NCBI GenBank assembly: GCA_902728285.1
Contig: CACVBU010000508.1
Location: forward strand, 1,302,769-1,366,768
Direction: 5' to 3'
Origin: Clytia hemisphaerica
Taxonomy: Eukaryota > Cnidaria > Hydrozoa > Leptothecata > Clytiidae
DNA: 64,000 nucleotides
Shown: positions 10,909-22,803 of the stretch, piece after piece
How the letters are laid out: the number at the start of each line of letters is the position of its first letter
Numbering within the stretch: the stretch's first letter is position 1
The notes under the pieces: generated by a model
What the model was told of the DNA's origin: nothing
The model's database searches: none
Seen by the model: the letters and a program-made list of their open reading frames with translations, nothing else
Translations under genes and position numbers: made by a program

Positions 10909-13900
10909 TGAATAGGCTGCTTCTTAGCAACAACCATTTGCGCGCTATCTTGTACCCAGATCTCCTCAGTTCAAAAGTTACCTCATCCTTCTAAAATATC
11001 AAAATGGTATCGCCACAGCGCATTTTCTTTGAAACGAATTTTGGCGAGCGGGAAGTCAAAACAGAAACAAATTATTGGTACAAAAGGTAGGGAAATGTTT
11101 TGGCTTTCATAATAATTTTACTTCAAGGTTAGAAACCAAGTATATCATGAAAATATTGGCGATTCAACTAGCCGTATTGTATAAGGGTTGCGAAGCACCA
11201 TTTAACAGCAAAATAAACATTTAAAACCGAAGAACCACTGCTTAGATTGCTTAGATGCGTGCCGCCTCAATTTGATCAAGTTCAGATTCTAAGTCCGTGT
11301 TTCGGCTTCGGGTAATTTTGTTGCTGTTCACTGTTAGGGTACACCATTTTAAAACAGCATTTTTCGCAGTCCTAGCTACCAAACCGAGAAAGTTTTCGTG
11401 GCTTCAAGCCAAACCATTCAAGGTCATTTTGATAAAATCATCGGTTTGAAGATGTGATTTATATAGCAAATTTTATAGCAAATTTTCGCTTGGGATAGAA
11501 AGGTACGTGAACAATATAGCAAAACTGCTTCGCTCATAAATTCGCTTCGCAAAAAGTGCGTAAGAATTAGGAGTCCATAAGGATTACCTGAGTTGACTAT
11601 AATTATTCTGGGTTTTCTCAGAGATCTTTTCGAACAATTGCTAATAAATTTCAACGGGTTTTCCCTCCTACAAAGCATTGTTAGATAAGTCAATATCTAG
11701 CCAATATAAATTAAAGAGCTTCATTCGAAAGCTAGAATGTTCATGCCCTGTTTATGTGTAACCTTTTTTGAGAAATCAAGAAGGGAGAAACCTTTCTGAT
11801 CTGTTGCATCTTCTTATTATTTAGGCTGACGGAAAACCCTTTGTTGTTATGATTCTAATATTCTCTCTTTTGTTCGGATTCGAAAACCAGGGGCGGGGCA
11901 CTCAATCTGAAAACGACCATAATCAAATCGGACCCTGACAGTGCAGTGAATTTCCATGAAAAATCATACCCTTACAGTGCACTTTTTCAAAATTTCTCGG
12001 CCGTAAGGGCGAAAACTTTTGCAGTTTTCCAAGAAAATGTGGAATTTTTCCTCCAAAATTGACCAATTTTGTGCCAATTTTACCAAAAAAGTGGCCTTTT
12101 ATCACAATTTCCTACCCTTACAGTGCAGTTTTGTAATTTCCTACCCTTACAGTGCACTAGCTGAACTATGAAAAAGCTACCCTTAAGGGCCGAACGTCTG
12201 GTAGGTCATTTACCTTGAGTGCCCTCCTCCCCCGGGTTCGAAAAGTAATCATGTCTGGGGGAAATCCCTCTGTTTGGAATGTTTACTTAAGAAACTCTTC
12301 TAAAGAGGTTTTCGCGGACCGACCGACCGACCGACCGACCGACCGACCGACCGACCGACCGACCGACCGACCGACCGACCGACCGACCGACCGACCGACC
12401 GACCGACCGACCGACCGACCGACCGACCGACCTACTGGATTTTGAAGATGTTTTAGGACCCGAATGGAACATATTTTTTATTACCGCCATACCTTTTTTG
12501 ACAGAATACTAAATCGTTTAAATGCAATATCTTCCTTGTACAAAAAAATGAAGTGAGTGCAATCTTAAATGAATAAGTAGCGAAAAGGCGTTTTTTAAGG
12601 ACAGGCACCATCCCGTTGTTACACCCCTGCAGCAACTCAGCAGCTGACAATTTTTCCTTCACTCTCCATCGGCACACTTTACAATAGAAAGACAAAAATT
12701 CTAAATAATGTTCTGTGTGTGGTGTCAACGACAAATAATTATGCAAATTATGTGAGTTTACGTTATCCCTCGCCGCGAAATTTGAATTGTCGTTGTTGTC
12801 AGTTGATAAGCTACCGAGTTTACTGTCCCTAAGCTAGTTATTCTACACTACTTCATGACAGATTAAAAAGACAATTAGAAAACGAAAGCTTCTTCGTTTT
12901 TCATTTTCGCATTCATGGGGAAGAATGAAATTTTCGGAAGACGCTTTAATTGTAGGATTCCCAATTCCGTAAAATCGTGATTCCCCATGGTTGCGAAATG
13001 GTGGCTATGGGTAATTCCTTTGTTCTTTTGCTATTTTCTATTGTTCTATGTGACGTAAAGACAATTCACAAATCGATGTACTTGCACTAACTGACTCTCT
13101 ATCTAACTGAAGTAAACATTAAAAGGTACTCACATTCCAGGATTTGTCTGTAACAGGGGGGCGGAAGACACAGGATTTCAGAGGGCAAAAGTTTTCACTA
13201 AAATTCAAAATTTCCAAGGTTAGAGAAGAAAATGTATAAATTTCCAAGGCGATTGAATTAAAAAAAGCAAAAAAGAGTGGAATTTCCTATGCATTTTGCA
13301 CAGGGGGGGGGGGTTGGTAGTAAAATCTCGAATTTTGTGCTTCAGAGATGTCGACTCAATCAATCTGGACATCCAGGGTGCAGAACTTGCAGGGTGCTGA
13401 TGAGTCTCAATAAGGACAAAATGCTTACACCTGCTCTGCAACCCAAATCTCCTGAGTGAATATAGTTTGACAGAAATTCTGTTTTCTTTACATATTTTAT
13501 AGTGAACTTTTTTATTATTTCAGTGAAAAACAAAGAAATGAAAAATTATTAGAAAGAAAACAGCTGAAAAAGGGAAACTTGGAATGGTTCTATCGGGCTA
13601 TTAAAGCATAATGATATCAACATTAATTGCTCATTTGAAGAGTATTGTCAACATTTTAAATCATTCACAAGCTTCAATTGTTGATGTTATTTCGTAGCAT
13701 ATTACAAAGGTAAAAATGAGTATTTAGGACTCAATTTCTTTTTGTCTGGTAGCAACATGACCAACTGATGCTCTTATTATTATCATCTTATGGTTTATTT
13801 GAATCAATTCTTTTTCGTTCCACTTTGATCTAAATTTTAGGCTATCCTATCAACCCTATCAACTATCATCATCTTGATTTAATTTGATTCTATTTGGTTT

Positions 13901-14056
13901 TCAAAATTATTTTCAAGCCCATATAACACTCTATCGTCAGATTTTTATTGTTTTGTCAAAGTTGCCTTTCTCCTCGAATTCATTTTAACTTTGAATATTT
14001 TTAATTGTCTCTCATGCATTGAACGAACAACGGAATAGAAATATATTCAAGATCAA
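10909..14056. other. No gene recognised apart from a microsatellite
   Basis: Open frames in this stretch are short. The apparent Arg/Thr/Asp-Pro or Val-Gly-Arg-Ser repeat proteins are translations of the GACC microsatellite. A G-run lies at about 13302-13313. I see no splice-consistent exon set. Confidence 0.4.
12317..12432. repeat. (GACC)29 microsatellite
   Basis: It is a perfect tetranucleotide array of about 29 GACC units. It is open in all reading frames on both strands, so long translated stretches across it are not evidence of a gene. Confidence 0.98.
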
Positions 14057-14194
14057 GGCTCGAAATAACTATTTCAGGTGGGTCGGACAAAATGTCCGAT
14101 CAGGGTTGCTTTAGCTTGAAAATTATGATTTTTGGGTCGGACATGAAGCTATTTGGGTCGGACAATGTCCGATGTCCGACCGTTATTTCGAGCC
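14057..14194. mobile_element. Short foldback/MITE with GGCTCGAAATAAC termini
   Basis: GGCTCGAAATAAC at 14057 is matched by GTTATTTCGAGCC ending at 14194. Inside, GGGTCGGACA and TGTCCGA motifs recur in both orientations, making a compound hairpin of about 138 bp. Confidence 0.75.
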
Positions 14195-14998
14195 CTGCAA
14201 GATGTTTGACATTGACTCTGATCGACTTCATAAATTTTGTTCTCACTAGTATCTAACCGAGACATCAATGTGAAGAAATCAAGTAAAGATTAATCAACAA
14301 TTCTTTAATAATTGAGTAATCAGAAGATGTCAGTGTGAATAGTGGAAAATCCACCACCTTGCGCAATGATGTGAGAAGAATCTTTTAAAACACAAAAATT
14401 TCCAATTTGAACAATCCTCTCAACTCCCTCATCACAAAATGACAAGTAATTGTACTACATCCCTGATTTGTATGCAGTATTTTGATTAGTTACTAAGCAT
14501 TCTTCAATTAATTAGAAAAAAGCATAAACCTTAAGTAAACGGTATCTTTTCATGGTTTTTAGAGGCTGCAGAGAAGGGGAATTAGACTATTTTAAATTAC
14601 TTCTCTTTCTTTTAGTTACATTGATACCCTTTGATTCTGGACGACGGCTTTTGCTTCCTAAAAAAATCAAAGAAGAAGTTTGCCTTGGCCAAGATGATTT
14701 TTGATATTTGGCTGGCAGTGGGTATGATAGAAAATAACCAATTGCATCAACATGAACCTGAATTTATCAGCAAAAAGTATTTGGGTGTTGGCTTGTGAGT
14801 TTTGGATTTCTTTATTTTTTATGAATGTCTGTGTTTTTAAATTTAGAGGGTTGTGTGTTTATGATAAAGCATAGCTGGTAAAAGTGATAAAGTGAATTTT
14901 GCACTATAAATTTATCTTTTATCAAGAGTTCCTCTCTGGTTCTCTTGAAAAAGAAGTGACTGCAGAAAATAGTCTTCGACAATATTAATCAATCTACC

Positions 14999-15780
14999 TT
15001 AAATATTCTTCCAATCAGCTATAACCATGTTATTTTTAAAAGGCTTAGCCCTTGCATTTGATCTAGAAATGTTGAGTTTTGCTACATTATCATTCAAAAT
15101 AACAGGTGCCTCCATTAAATTCATCATAAGTTTAGTAGAATTATCCGTATGTTTGGTGTAGTGCCCGCTACAAATGCTGGAGATAGCACATGCAGTGGTG
15201 TTTTGGTCGGTCCCAGTTAAAGGGTATTCGCCTGTTTTGACATAACTCAACCAACTCTTCTGGTTCAATTGTGACGGTAACATGATTACAAAATTCCTCG
15301 TACGAGTTTGACTGCGTTGGCCATCGCAAATAGCCTGTTAAAAGTGAATGTGAACCGGTGACAAGATAATTACTCGGCTTTTTTATGTAATAGTAATGTT
15401 ATTTTGTTTATGATTCCAATGGGAACCCAGGCAACAAATCTCTCTGTTCTTTTCTTCCAGTACCTCTCGTTTCAATTCTTTCCCAACAAGATGTAAAGAG
15501 TTCTCTAGGGTTTACATCAGGGGATCTAGCATTGATTCACAAATAATTGTTCATCAAACCGTCCAATTGCTCTTTTGCCGCGACTGGAATTTCCAACAGG
15601 ACAACAATCCTGTAAGATGTGCTTGTCCTTTGGGTTGTTGTATAAGTTGAACGCAAGAGGAAAATCACATCATCCTTGCAAACTTAACCCATTCAGGTTA
15701 AACTCAAATTCCTTGCACATCACCATCCCTTTATTGTCAGATATTGCTACAATAGATTCTTCTGAGTTGTAACCTCTTTT
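14999..15780 (-). pseudogene. Decayed unidentified protein-coding sequence
   Basis: On the minus strand several protein-like stretches follow one another in different frames: a segment reading SEESIVAISDNKGMVMCKEF near 15770-15710, another with FNLYNNPKDKHILQDCC near 15640-15600, then SYEEFCNHVTVTIEPEELVE near 15315-15250, and a 94-codon open frame at 15283-14999 containing TACAISSICSGHYTKH. In-frame stops and frame changes separate them. I do not recognise the family. The composition looks like once-coding sequence, probably a transposon-derived gene, but this is inference. Confidence 0.35.
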
Positions 15781-15899
15781 TGATCCTTAGTCGTGTATCC
15801 AAAATTTAATGAAATTAGAGGGTTTGTTTAAATGAGATATGAGGTAGGAATGTCTTCTAAGAGATCTTCTTAAAAATAATAATCAATTTCGAGTATGCA

Positions 15900-16050
15900 A
15901 TTTGATTAATGATTGGCTTATTTAAGCGGTTGAATTCGATTATTTAGGCAATTGAATTCGATTATTTAAGCGAATTATGACCCCTTTTGAATTCGATTAT
16001 TATAGCGACGATTAAATAATAATTCGATTATTTAATCGAATTCTCAATTT
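15900..16050. repeat. Degenerate tandem GAATTCGATTATTTA units
   Basis: Several imperfect copies of (T)GAATTCGATTATTTA(G/A)GC occur head to tail, ending in ATTCGATTATTTAATCGAATT, which is self-complementary. Confidence 0.6.
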
Positions 16051-16403
16051 TGATTAATTAAATTTGCACCAATTCTCCAAATTCACTCGATCGAGGCAAT
16101 ATATCAGAATATATCATGAATACTAATATTCTACATAGCGATTAAAACTACTATACCCTGTTCTCTATAACCATATCTTTGCTACACGCTACCTGAAACA
16201 AGGCAAAATATATAAGGTGTAATCTTACACATTGTTAAGCTCTGTGTTTCCAGTGCAGTAGCTCCATAGAAATTATTCAACTTTATAATAAATGATTCGT
16301 ACCTTTGAAAGTTTAAATGCTTGAGAAAATTCGACTTTTATAATCAATAAAAATTTCTGTCTTCCAAAATATTGTACAACTTGCTCTTTCTCTCCTGTCT
16401 TAC

Positions 16404-16555
16404 TCGATCACCAAGTTTTTTTACACCAAGGTGTGTAAGATCTTCATGGGATGCTGAAGTAATCACATTAGCATCAACTTTTTCATCCTTAAGTTTTTGT
16501 ACAACTACAAGATATGCCAAACCTACTTTGACCAAAGCTTTCTCAATTTCTGGAC
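16404..16555 (-). CDS. SAM-like domain exon, downstream copy
   Basis: On the minus strand, an exon preceded by an AG acceptor (GAGGTAG) and followed by a GTAAGA donor encodes about 50 residues: PEIEKALVKVGLAYLVVVQK, then KVDANVITSASHEDLTHLGV and ending KKLGDR. The pattern (helical start, a D/E-rich turn, then HEDLTHLGV..LGDR) matches the C-terminal half of a sterile alpha motif, a protein-protein interaction domain. A near-identical exon lies 1.6 kb upstream at 18009-18154. Sequence 5' of the exon is a GGAC/GAAC simple repeat that reads as Arg/Thr-rich peptide and is probably intronic. The rest of the gene was not assembled with confidence. Confidence 0.5.
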
Positions 16556-17203
16556 CTACCTCGGAGGTCCTTTGATTTAACTTTGTTCGTGCGTCCGTCC
16601 GTCCGCTCGTTCGTCTGTTACCAGCTTTTCTCGGGATTGGCCCAATATTTTTTTCTATTTTTTTGCATAGTGATGCAAAATGACAGTACCAAAAAAGTGA
16701 CAGAGCCTGATTTTCGAAAAAAAAATTCTTTGGGGCAAGTTTGGGCAAATTTACTCTTCAGAAGGGCGTTTAATATTTTGCCAACCACACGTATGTTCGA
16801 CTTTCAGGTGATTTAAACGAAAGGTCTATCGGCTGCCATTCTGGTTGTGGGTGACACCATGGAATTTTATGTATATGTCAAAAAAGATAAAGAAAAAGTA
16901 GTATCTTTTAAAAATATTTACAATAATTTCAAAAGTTTTCTACATTACAAAACACTATAAAAATGATGTCAATTATAGGATATGTACAGGGTGTCCTAAA
17001 AAGAAAAATACATGTGAAGCGAATTTCGTGACTCTTCGATTCGAGAAAATCAAAAAAGTTTATTATTCGCAAAGATTTTTTCTCCCAATAATGCTCAGCT
17101 ACCTTATCCCAGAAATACGGATGATAGTACCAATATGCTAGACCCCATACTTATTGACAATCACAAGTTAGCCAAAATATACATGTCAATGTGATTTGCT
17201 GAC

Positions 17204-17570
17204 TTTTGAAGGAACGATTCACCGCTGAGTAACGGTGTGCCGCCAACTCTTGCTCAGAGAAAGAATTCTGAAGTTCTTTTTTATCATCCGTGTGGCTTTG
17301 TTTGTTTTTCGCTTTTTCATGAGGGAGGGTGGCATCGGGCGGAGAATTTTCTTCCACCTTAGTTCTTGTTTCTTCCATTTCTTCTTCTTCCACCGCTTCT
17401 TTTTCTTGTGAACTTTCTTGCAACTGAGGAAACAACTCCTCATCCGTCATCAGTGACACGTAACTGATGTTTTCTTCAAAGAAACTGTCGACTTGACTCT
17501 CTTGACTTGAAATTAGTTCTTCGTTTCGAACTATATTTGTGTTTGGTTGTGTTTGTTTTTCCTTCTCTTT
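17204..17570 (-). CDS. Acidic exon ending in the start of a BEN-like domain
   Basis: The minus-strand frame is open from about 17565, past the internal Met at 17459, to a possible donor at 17204/17203. It encodes a Glu-rich, low-complexity segment (EKEAVEEEEMEETRTKVEEN) followed by DDKKELQNSFSEQELAAHRY. The last part matches FTETDLACHRY of the BEN ORF at 22176-22748, so it is probably the first third of a BEN domain, a DNA-binding and protein-interaction module of chromatin factors. The remainder of the domain was not found downstream. Either an intron splits it or the copy is truncated. Confidence 0.4.
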
Positions 17571-17615
17571 TTAAGGTATGTATATTCATCTTGTCTTATA
17601 TTGACATCTTCTAAT

Positions 17616-17885
17616 CTAATATAGTCTCCTTTCCAACAGAAAATATTTCCTAGTGCTTATTTCAAGCTCGTCCATTTCTTCGTTTAGTGCAATGTCTCCA
17701 GTTGCAATTTGATGGAGGTCTCGTGGGTTGACAACTTGATCTTTTGACAATACTCCACTGGCTAGGTCATCCAATATTGTCGCTTCGTATGTTGAAAAGT
17801 CCTTCTTAGGTTTATCCTTATTTTTTTTTTTCCTCCTTTTGAGTGAAGTGACGAAGGCTTGTATTGCATATAGCTTTTTTTTCAT
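17616..17885 (-). CDS. Unidentified exon, basic N-terminus
   Basis: An 89-codon open frame lies between the SAM-like and BEN-like exons on the same strand. It begins with a Lys/Arg-rich stretch (SLKRRKKKNKDKPKKDF) and continues with EATILDDLASGVLSKDQVVN and NPRDLHQIATGDIALNEEMD. The composition is protein-like, but no family is recognised and the exon borders are uncertain. Confidence 0.3.
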   Translation of the reverse strand: MKKKLYAIQAFVTSLKRRKKKNKDKPKKDFSTYEATILDDLASGVLSKDQVVNPRDLHQIATGDIALNEEMDELEISTRKYFLLERRLY

Positions 17886-18008
17886 CTAGAATGTTTGAGC
17901 TCATGGTATAACGTACAACTTCTTCATATGATATTTTTATAATGTTAACAATTAGAACATAGAAAACATGCTGTAGATTTTCTAGTGATTGATTTCTTTC
18001 AGTTTTAC

Positions 18009-18154
18009 TCGATCACCAAGTTTTTTTACACCAAGGTGTGTAAGATCTTCATGGGATGCTGAAGTAATCATATTAGCATCAACTTTTTCATCTTTAAATT
18101 TTTGTACAAAATATGCCAAACTTACTTTGGCCAAAGCTTCCTCCATTTTTGGAC
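18009..18154 (-). CDS. SAM-like domain exon, upstream copy
   Basis: It is a second copy of the 16404-16555 exon, two codons shorter (YFVQK in place of YLVVVQK), with its own AG acceptor (CATGTAG-like) and GTAAAA donor. The shared core KDEKVDAN and ASHEDLTHLGVKKLGDR is kept, and both copies are open in frame. The duplication includes the adjacent GGAC/GAAC simple-repeat tract, so it is a segmental tandem duplication. Confidence 0.5.
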
Positions 18155-18628
18155 CTACATCAGAGGTCCTTTGATTTAACCTTTGTCCGTCCGTCTGTCC
18201 GTTCGTCTGTTACCATATTTTTTTTCAGATTTTTAGCATAGTACGGTAGTCTAGATGTATGAGAAAAATCACACGGAGCTCTTCATTCCGCATTTCTAAA
18301 AACTTTTTTACAAAACCTTTCATTATTCACGAGAAAAACATACAGTCAAGATTCAGGTGACAAAAAATTGGTATTGTACCCGAAAACTATTTGCATGTAG
18401 AACTTCGTCCCAAATTTAGAGCAAAAAAGTTGATAACTGAGTGAAAAATAGTTTGGCGTCACATTTTTCCAAAAAAATACCAATTCTCATTTGGTGTGCA
18501 AGACTTGCTAAATTTTCAAGTCCATTTGAATATTTCATATAAGTCATCAAAATATTTCGTTTGAATCGTTTAAAGCCCGAACCAAGATGCACGAATGGTA
18601 GGTCTGCTCTAAGACTCGGAAGTAAACC

Positions 18629-19070
18629 TCACTCCTTCAATTGATTTAACTTCTTTGTAGTGACAGTTTCTTCTGCACCATTCTTATTCACGAAGGTGAT
18701 CAATTGTTGACTGGCAGCTCGACTTTTCGAAGGTGGTGTCACCTTGGTAGGTCCATTTTGTGTGGGTGGAATGGCGTTGGGCGGAAGTAAACCGCACTCT
18801 TTCCATTGATTAAACTTCTTAGAAGGGACAATTACTTCTGTACCATTCTTATCCACGAAGGTGATCAATTGTTGGCTGGCAACTTGACTGTTCGAAGGTG
18901 GTTTCACCTTGGTAGGTCCATGTTTCAAGGGTGGAATGGCGTTAGGCGGAAGTAAACCGCACTCTTTCAATTGATTAAACTTTTTGGAAGTGACTGTTAC
19001 TTCTCCACCATGCTTATCCACGAAGGTGATTATTGAACTTGCTTCTCCATGGGACTGGTTTGCGTATTAC
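18629..19070 (-). CDS. Exon encoding 55-residue tandem protein repeats
   Basis: The minus-strand frame opens after a stop near 19076 (possible acceptor CAAACCAG) and ends at a stop at 18629. It holds about 2.4 copies of a 55-residue unit: ITFVDKNGTEVIVPSKKFNQ, then KECGLLPPNAIPP, then a variable (Q/H)GPTKV.PPS linker and ASQQL. Copies differ at scattered positions but keep frame, which suggests selection or recent expansion. The upstream part AHGEASSIITFVDK-like is a diverged repeat start. I do not recognise the family. It lies just upstream of, and on the same strand as, the SAM-like and BEN-like exons, so all may belong to one gene or gene family. Confidence 0.45.
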
Positions 19071-19076
19071 GAAGTT

Positions 19077-20634
19077 GAGTCATTCTCCCCTTGGTAATAT
19101 TGTTTTGATTTCGTCTCACGATTTCTTCGCATGAGTTTTTTCGGGAGGAAGAATGTTACTATACCTAAACTAGAATGTTACTGCTTATTGCATGTCTTTG
19201 CAGTCTTGCTTGTTCGCTCCAGATCAACTTCGTAATCGACAACTGTTTTCAGCCATCTCTCTTCTTGTCTGCAAACTCGGTTTGCTTTCAATGTTGACAC
19301 TATTTTCACACTTATTATTTCACTTTGTAAAATTAAAACTTTTCACCAATAAAATCAGGATCAGAACTAAATCTGCATACTCTGAAAAGGTTTTTGTTTC
19401 AATATGGAAATTTAAATAAAGTTTGAACTTTCATGTGTCATTTTTTATTTGACGTCAATTATATGTATCTACGTCAAATGTTTAGGACGCTTGGTTTGCT
19501 CTGCGCAAATTCGGGGCATCTTCCAGCTTTATTTCCTCGCTATTCAATAAAGATTGAAATCAACTTTTTTACCGCCTTGAAAAGAAATCTGCAAATAGTT
19601 TCCTGTGTGCCATGCGCAAGGAAATTTCTCCCACTATTTAAATCAGATAGAGTATTGAAATACCTTGAAAACCTTAGAACTAGGAACTAAAACAACCCAC
19701 CGTCCTTTTGAAATGTAGATTTTATGCATTAAGTCTGTATTTACACTCTACCTCTGGTTATGTTTATTCTGAACAATTTTACTCTGCATATATATTAGGC
19801 ACAATTATGTTCTCTGTCGTCATACTAAATGAAGCTCTGAGTCGAAATTTGACCTAGGTGGTGCGACCGCGAGCTCATCGCTTCTGGTCTACTAAAAATT
19901 ATACACATGATATTTACAGGGCCCTAAAACACTTTGAAAATTAATCCTTAAATATTGAATACTGCGAAGACGTTAAATTTCAAGGGAAAGCAAAGTTCCT
20001 TAAAAATCTGTATAAAAAGCATGATTTAATATTATCGTGAATTTGTTGCTTCGCCAGATAGGTAGTTCGTTTTTCTCACTCGATGTAAATGCATGACTCT
20101 TTAGTAAAGCAAACAATTGAATTTGACTAAATGATGGCAAGCTGGTGAGATTTTATTTTTGTTGGGAATTGGGTAAGTGCATTTAGATGAAAAAATGCAT
20201 CTAAAATTCTATGAAAAATCTTGCGAACTCTTAGTTACGTCAATAATGGCCGCATAAATTATGTCGGAAATGTAAACAAACAAGAAAACAAAAGTGAAAC
20301 GCATCGTAAAAAGAACATAACTCAGAAGCAAAAGAAGAAGTAAGTCAGAAGTCAATAACAATAAATAATAAACATTTGATTTTTCTTTTCCTTGTCGAGA
20401 ATGATTTTTGCCTGAAAATAAATAATATAAATTAATAGAAATAAACCAGCTGCGCTGGAAGGTCAGCCCAATAAGCTTAAAACGATAGAAAGAAGTACAA
20501 TCAAGAAACCTAATTCGTTGTTCAAGTCAAAGAGGTTGAAAAGCTCATTTTGACTGAAACTTCAGACGAAAAAATGTTTAACACAAAGTTGGATTTGTCC
20601 AAAGTGGACATATAGATGATGTTGGAATTTCACC
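19077..20634. other. No gene recognised
   Basis: Short open frames on the plus strand (19192-19690) have no domain-like content, and I see no convincing splice-linked exons. Confidence 0.35.
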
Positions 20635-20959
20635 TGGGGGGTACTAGGTTTACGAGGTGACGGGTGTCCGAGCCGAAAATCGACCCTTTGAGAGACAAAA
20701 TTTTGATGATTTTGGGACCCTTTGAGAGACTTTCCTAAAATTTTGGTAGATTTTTCCAAATTTCGGTTTGATTTTCACCAAATTTCAGTCAAAATTTCTG
20801 GAAATCGTGTCCTTTTTAGAGAAAATTTTTCGATTTTTGTGATTTTGGGACCATTTAGAGACTAACTTATGAATTTGTACCCCTCTGAGAGACTTTTGAG
20901 GCCTGAAAAAAGGTACCCTTATGGTTCGCATCCATTTTGCCTAAGTAAACCCCCCGGGA
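20635..20959. mobile_element. MITE with 9-bp AATTTCACC target duplication
   Basis: AATTTCACC occurs directly outside both ends (20626-20634 and 20960-20968). The ends are G/C-run inverted repeats, TGGGGGGTACTAGG on the left and TCCCGGGGGGTTTACTTAGG on the complement of the right. The interior has repeated GACCCTTTGAGAGAC-type motifs. It is non-coding. Confidence 0.7.
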
Positions 20960-20968
20960 AATTTCACC

Positions 20969-22175
20969 TAAATCTGTTCGTTAGAATGTCTTAAACTTGT
21001 TCGTTAGAATGTCTTAAACGATGTTCACTGTTCACTGCAGCTTTCGTCACATTTGTCAGATTGATTTAAATTACGTGTTGAACCAAGTAGGCCCCTAGTA
21101 TAATGTGAATGAGTAGGGGCATTTTATATTGAGGAAGCTGCGTCGAAAATTCCGTCCAGTTTCGATAACTCAATCAAAAGTTTCCACACTTTGACGTTCA
21201 TTTCTCTGCTTTCTTACACACAAAAACTCTCTCCAGACAAGAAAGCCTCAAACGACCAATCATAAAAAACTTTCTTTTATACTCCCTATTTATTTACAAT
21301 GCATTAGCTTCTTTCAATTTATTGAATAAACAAAAAATTTTCATTTTTACTACTTTCTTCTTTTATATAGTGTTCTTTTATTATTCTTATATTATGCGCA
21401 AATCTTAATAAATGAAGTGACATGTTTCTTTTCTCTTCCAATAGAAAATATTTTTCGCGCCAAAGTTTTACCGATAACTTGTTTTCCGAAAATAATCCGA
21501 AATCGGATTTAAAAAACAAGTCCAAATGCGCTGCGGATGCTGGAAAAAAAATCGTGGAACCGATTTGAAGGGTCACCGGGGCTGACCAAAAAGAAGTACA
21601 GGTTTTTTTACAAGAATAATAATCACCATATTTGTATCAAATTCACCCTGGAAATATTCTTATAGAAGTCTATGAGACAAAAGTTAGATAGAGTACTCCA
21701 CCTTATCAAGAGATTTTTGCATTGATTTGATCATCTCTGTGCTTTTTTTGTTTTCTTTTCTCTTTTTTGTTTTTCTTTTCTTTTTTTGTTTTTCGCTGGA
21801 TGAATCCAGTTTTTGTTTATAATTTTCCACAATGTAATTTGGAACATTGATGCGAATTTTAAGGTTTTCAGCATATTCTTTATGCTCGCCCCCCCCCCCC
21901 AAAAATAAAATTTGACCAAAAAGGTCAAAGTTTTTCCAATGGAGTGTGAAGGTCTGTAGTTTTTGTGACTACATTTGACCTTTTAAAGGCCTTTTTTAGC
22001 TGTTCGTGACTATTCTTAGACCAAAGTTTTCGCCTGCGGCAAGGTAGTATAAGGTAGTAGGTAACTTGAAATTGAGTAAAAAATGTTTGCCAAAATTGTT
22101 AAACATGCATGTACGTTTATTAAGCACCCGAGAGTAGCGATTTAGTATCTATTCGTTATCGTTATTAATTTTCTT
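20969..22175. other. No gene recognised
   Basis: It holds homopolymer and T/C-rich low-complexity tracts (21740-21800, C-run at 21890-21900). AGCACCCGAGAGTA at about 22123 matches the end of the MITE at 23933-24370 and may be a solo remnant. Confidence 0.35.
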
Positions 22176-22748
22176 TTAAACTTTTCGACATTTCGAATTG
22201 AATGTCTCTGCCACACCACCTTTTTGTTGTTTTAACTTCTCATAATCATGAGGGTGAGCCTTTGATGCCCTTTGCTCGATCCTACTCACGCGAGTAGGAG
22301 AAAGGGGTTGGTAAATTTTCCTTTGGCCATCTTTGTTCGATTTTCTCGACTGATATGTGTAGCGATGGCATGCTAAATCAGTCTCAGTGAAGACCCTCTC
22401 CAGTTCTTTTTTGATAAATGTTTGGGCCCGGTTAGCTGTTCTTCTTTTTTTCGCAGGTGGGAGAGGGCTTTCATCTTCGATTTGTAGATTTTCATTTTCA
22501 TTATTTTGATTATCTGAGAAAATTGATATGTCTGGTGACAGTAATGGGCTCAAATTAATATCAATATCAAGAGGTGGGGTTTGACTTTCTACATCATCAC
22601 GACATTCTACCAGGATATCTACATTAGCCATTGGCTCCACTGGCTGCTGACTACCACTACCACTGCATACGGATTGGGAATGGTTTTGATGGGGTTTGTT
22701 GTTCGGTTTTATTGGTGATGTTGTTTTTTGTTTTTGTTTTTTAACCAT
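22176..22748 (-). CDS. BEN-domain protein, interrupted host gene (3' part)
   Basis: The frame runs from the Met codon at 22748 (MVKKQKQKTT) to a stop at 22176, 190 residues. The N-terminal part is polar and low complexity (Asn/Gln/Ser), with PPAKKRRTANRAQTFIKKEL as a likely nuclear-localisation stretch. The C-terminal part, FIKKELERVFTETDLACHRY through PLSPTRVSRIEQRASKAHPH to the stop, matches a BEN domain (LxxVFxxxxLAxxxx...L.P.RV..I). BEN proteins bind DNA and recruit chromatin repressors. The frame is also open upstream of this Met to the border of the inserted element at 22777. Excising the element with one CG copy continues the frame into the exon at 29937-30046, so the Met is probably internal and the gene is disrupted or now uses a new start. 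Confidence 0.65.
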   Translation of the reverse strand: MVKKQKQKTTSPIKPNNKPHQNHSQSVCSGSGSQQPVEPMANVDILVECRDDVESQTPPLDIDINLSPLLSPDISIFSDNQNNENENLQIEDESPLPPAKKRRTANRAQTFIKKELERVFTETDLACHRYTYQSRKSNKDGQRKIYQPLSPTRVSRIEQRASKAHPHDYEKLKQQKGGVAETFNSKCRKV

Positions 22749-22773
22749 TATTAAATTTTTTATTTCTTTCACC

Positions 22774-22803
22774 TCGCACCGAATGGGGTTTCCTAATTTT
22801 GAC
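22774..22803 (+). repeat. Left terminal inverted repeat of the 7.16-kb element
   Basis: It begins TCGCACCGAATGGG; over 30 positions 26 match the complement of 29910-29939, with differences at single scattered bases. If the flanking CG is a target duplication, the element proper starts at CACC (22777). Confidence 0.85.

Noticed and set aside
12215..12490. Open frames of repeated PTDR and VGRS on both strands
   Set aside because: They translate the (GACC)29 microsatellite, which lacks stops in every frame.
16980..17160. Long minus-strand frame (LAYWYYHPYFWDKVAEHYWE)
   Set aside because: It lies next to a GGGTGTCC mariner-like end and has no recognised homology or splice context; too weak to call.
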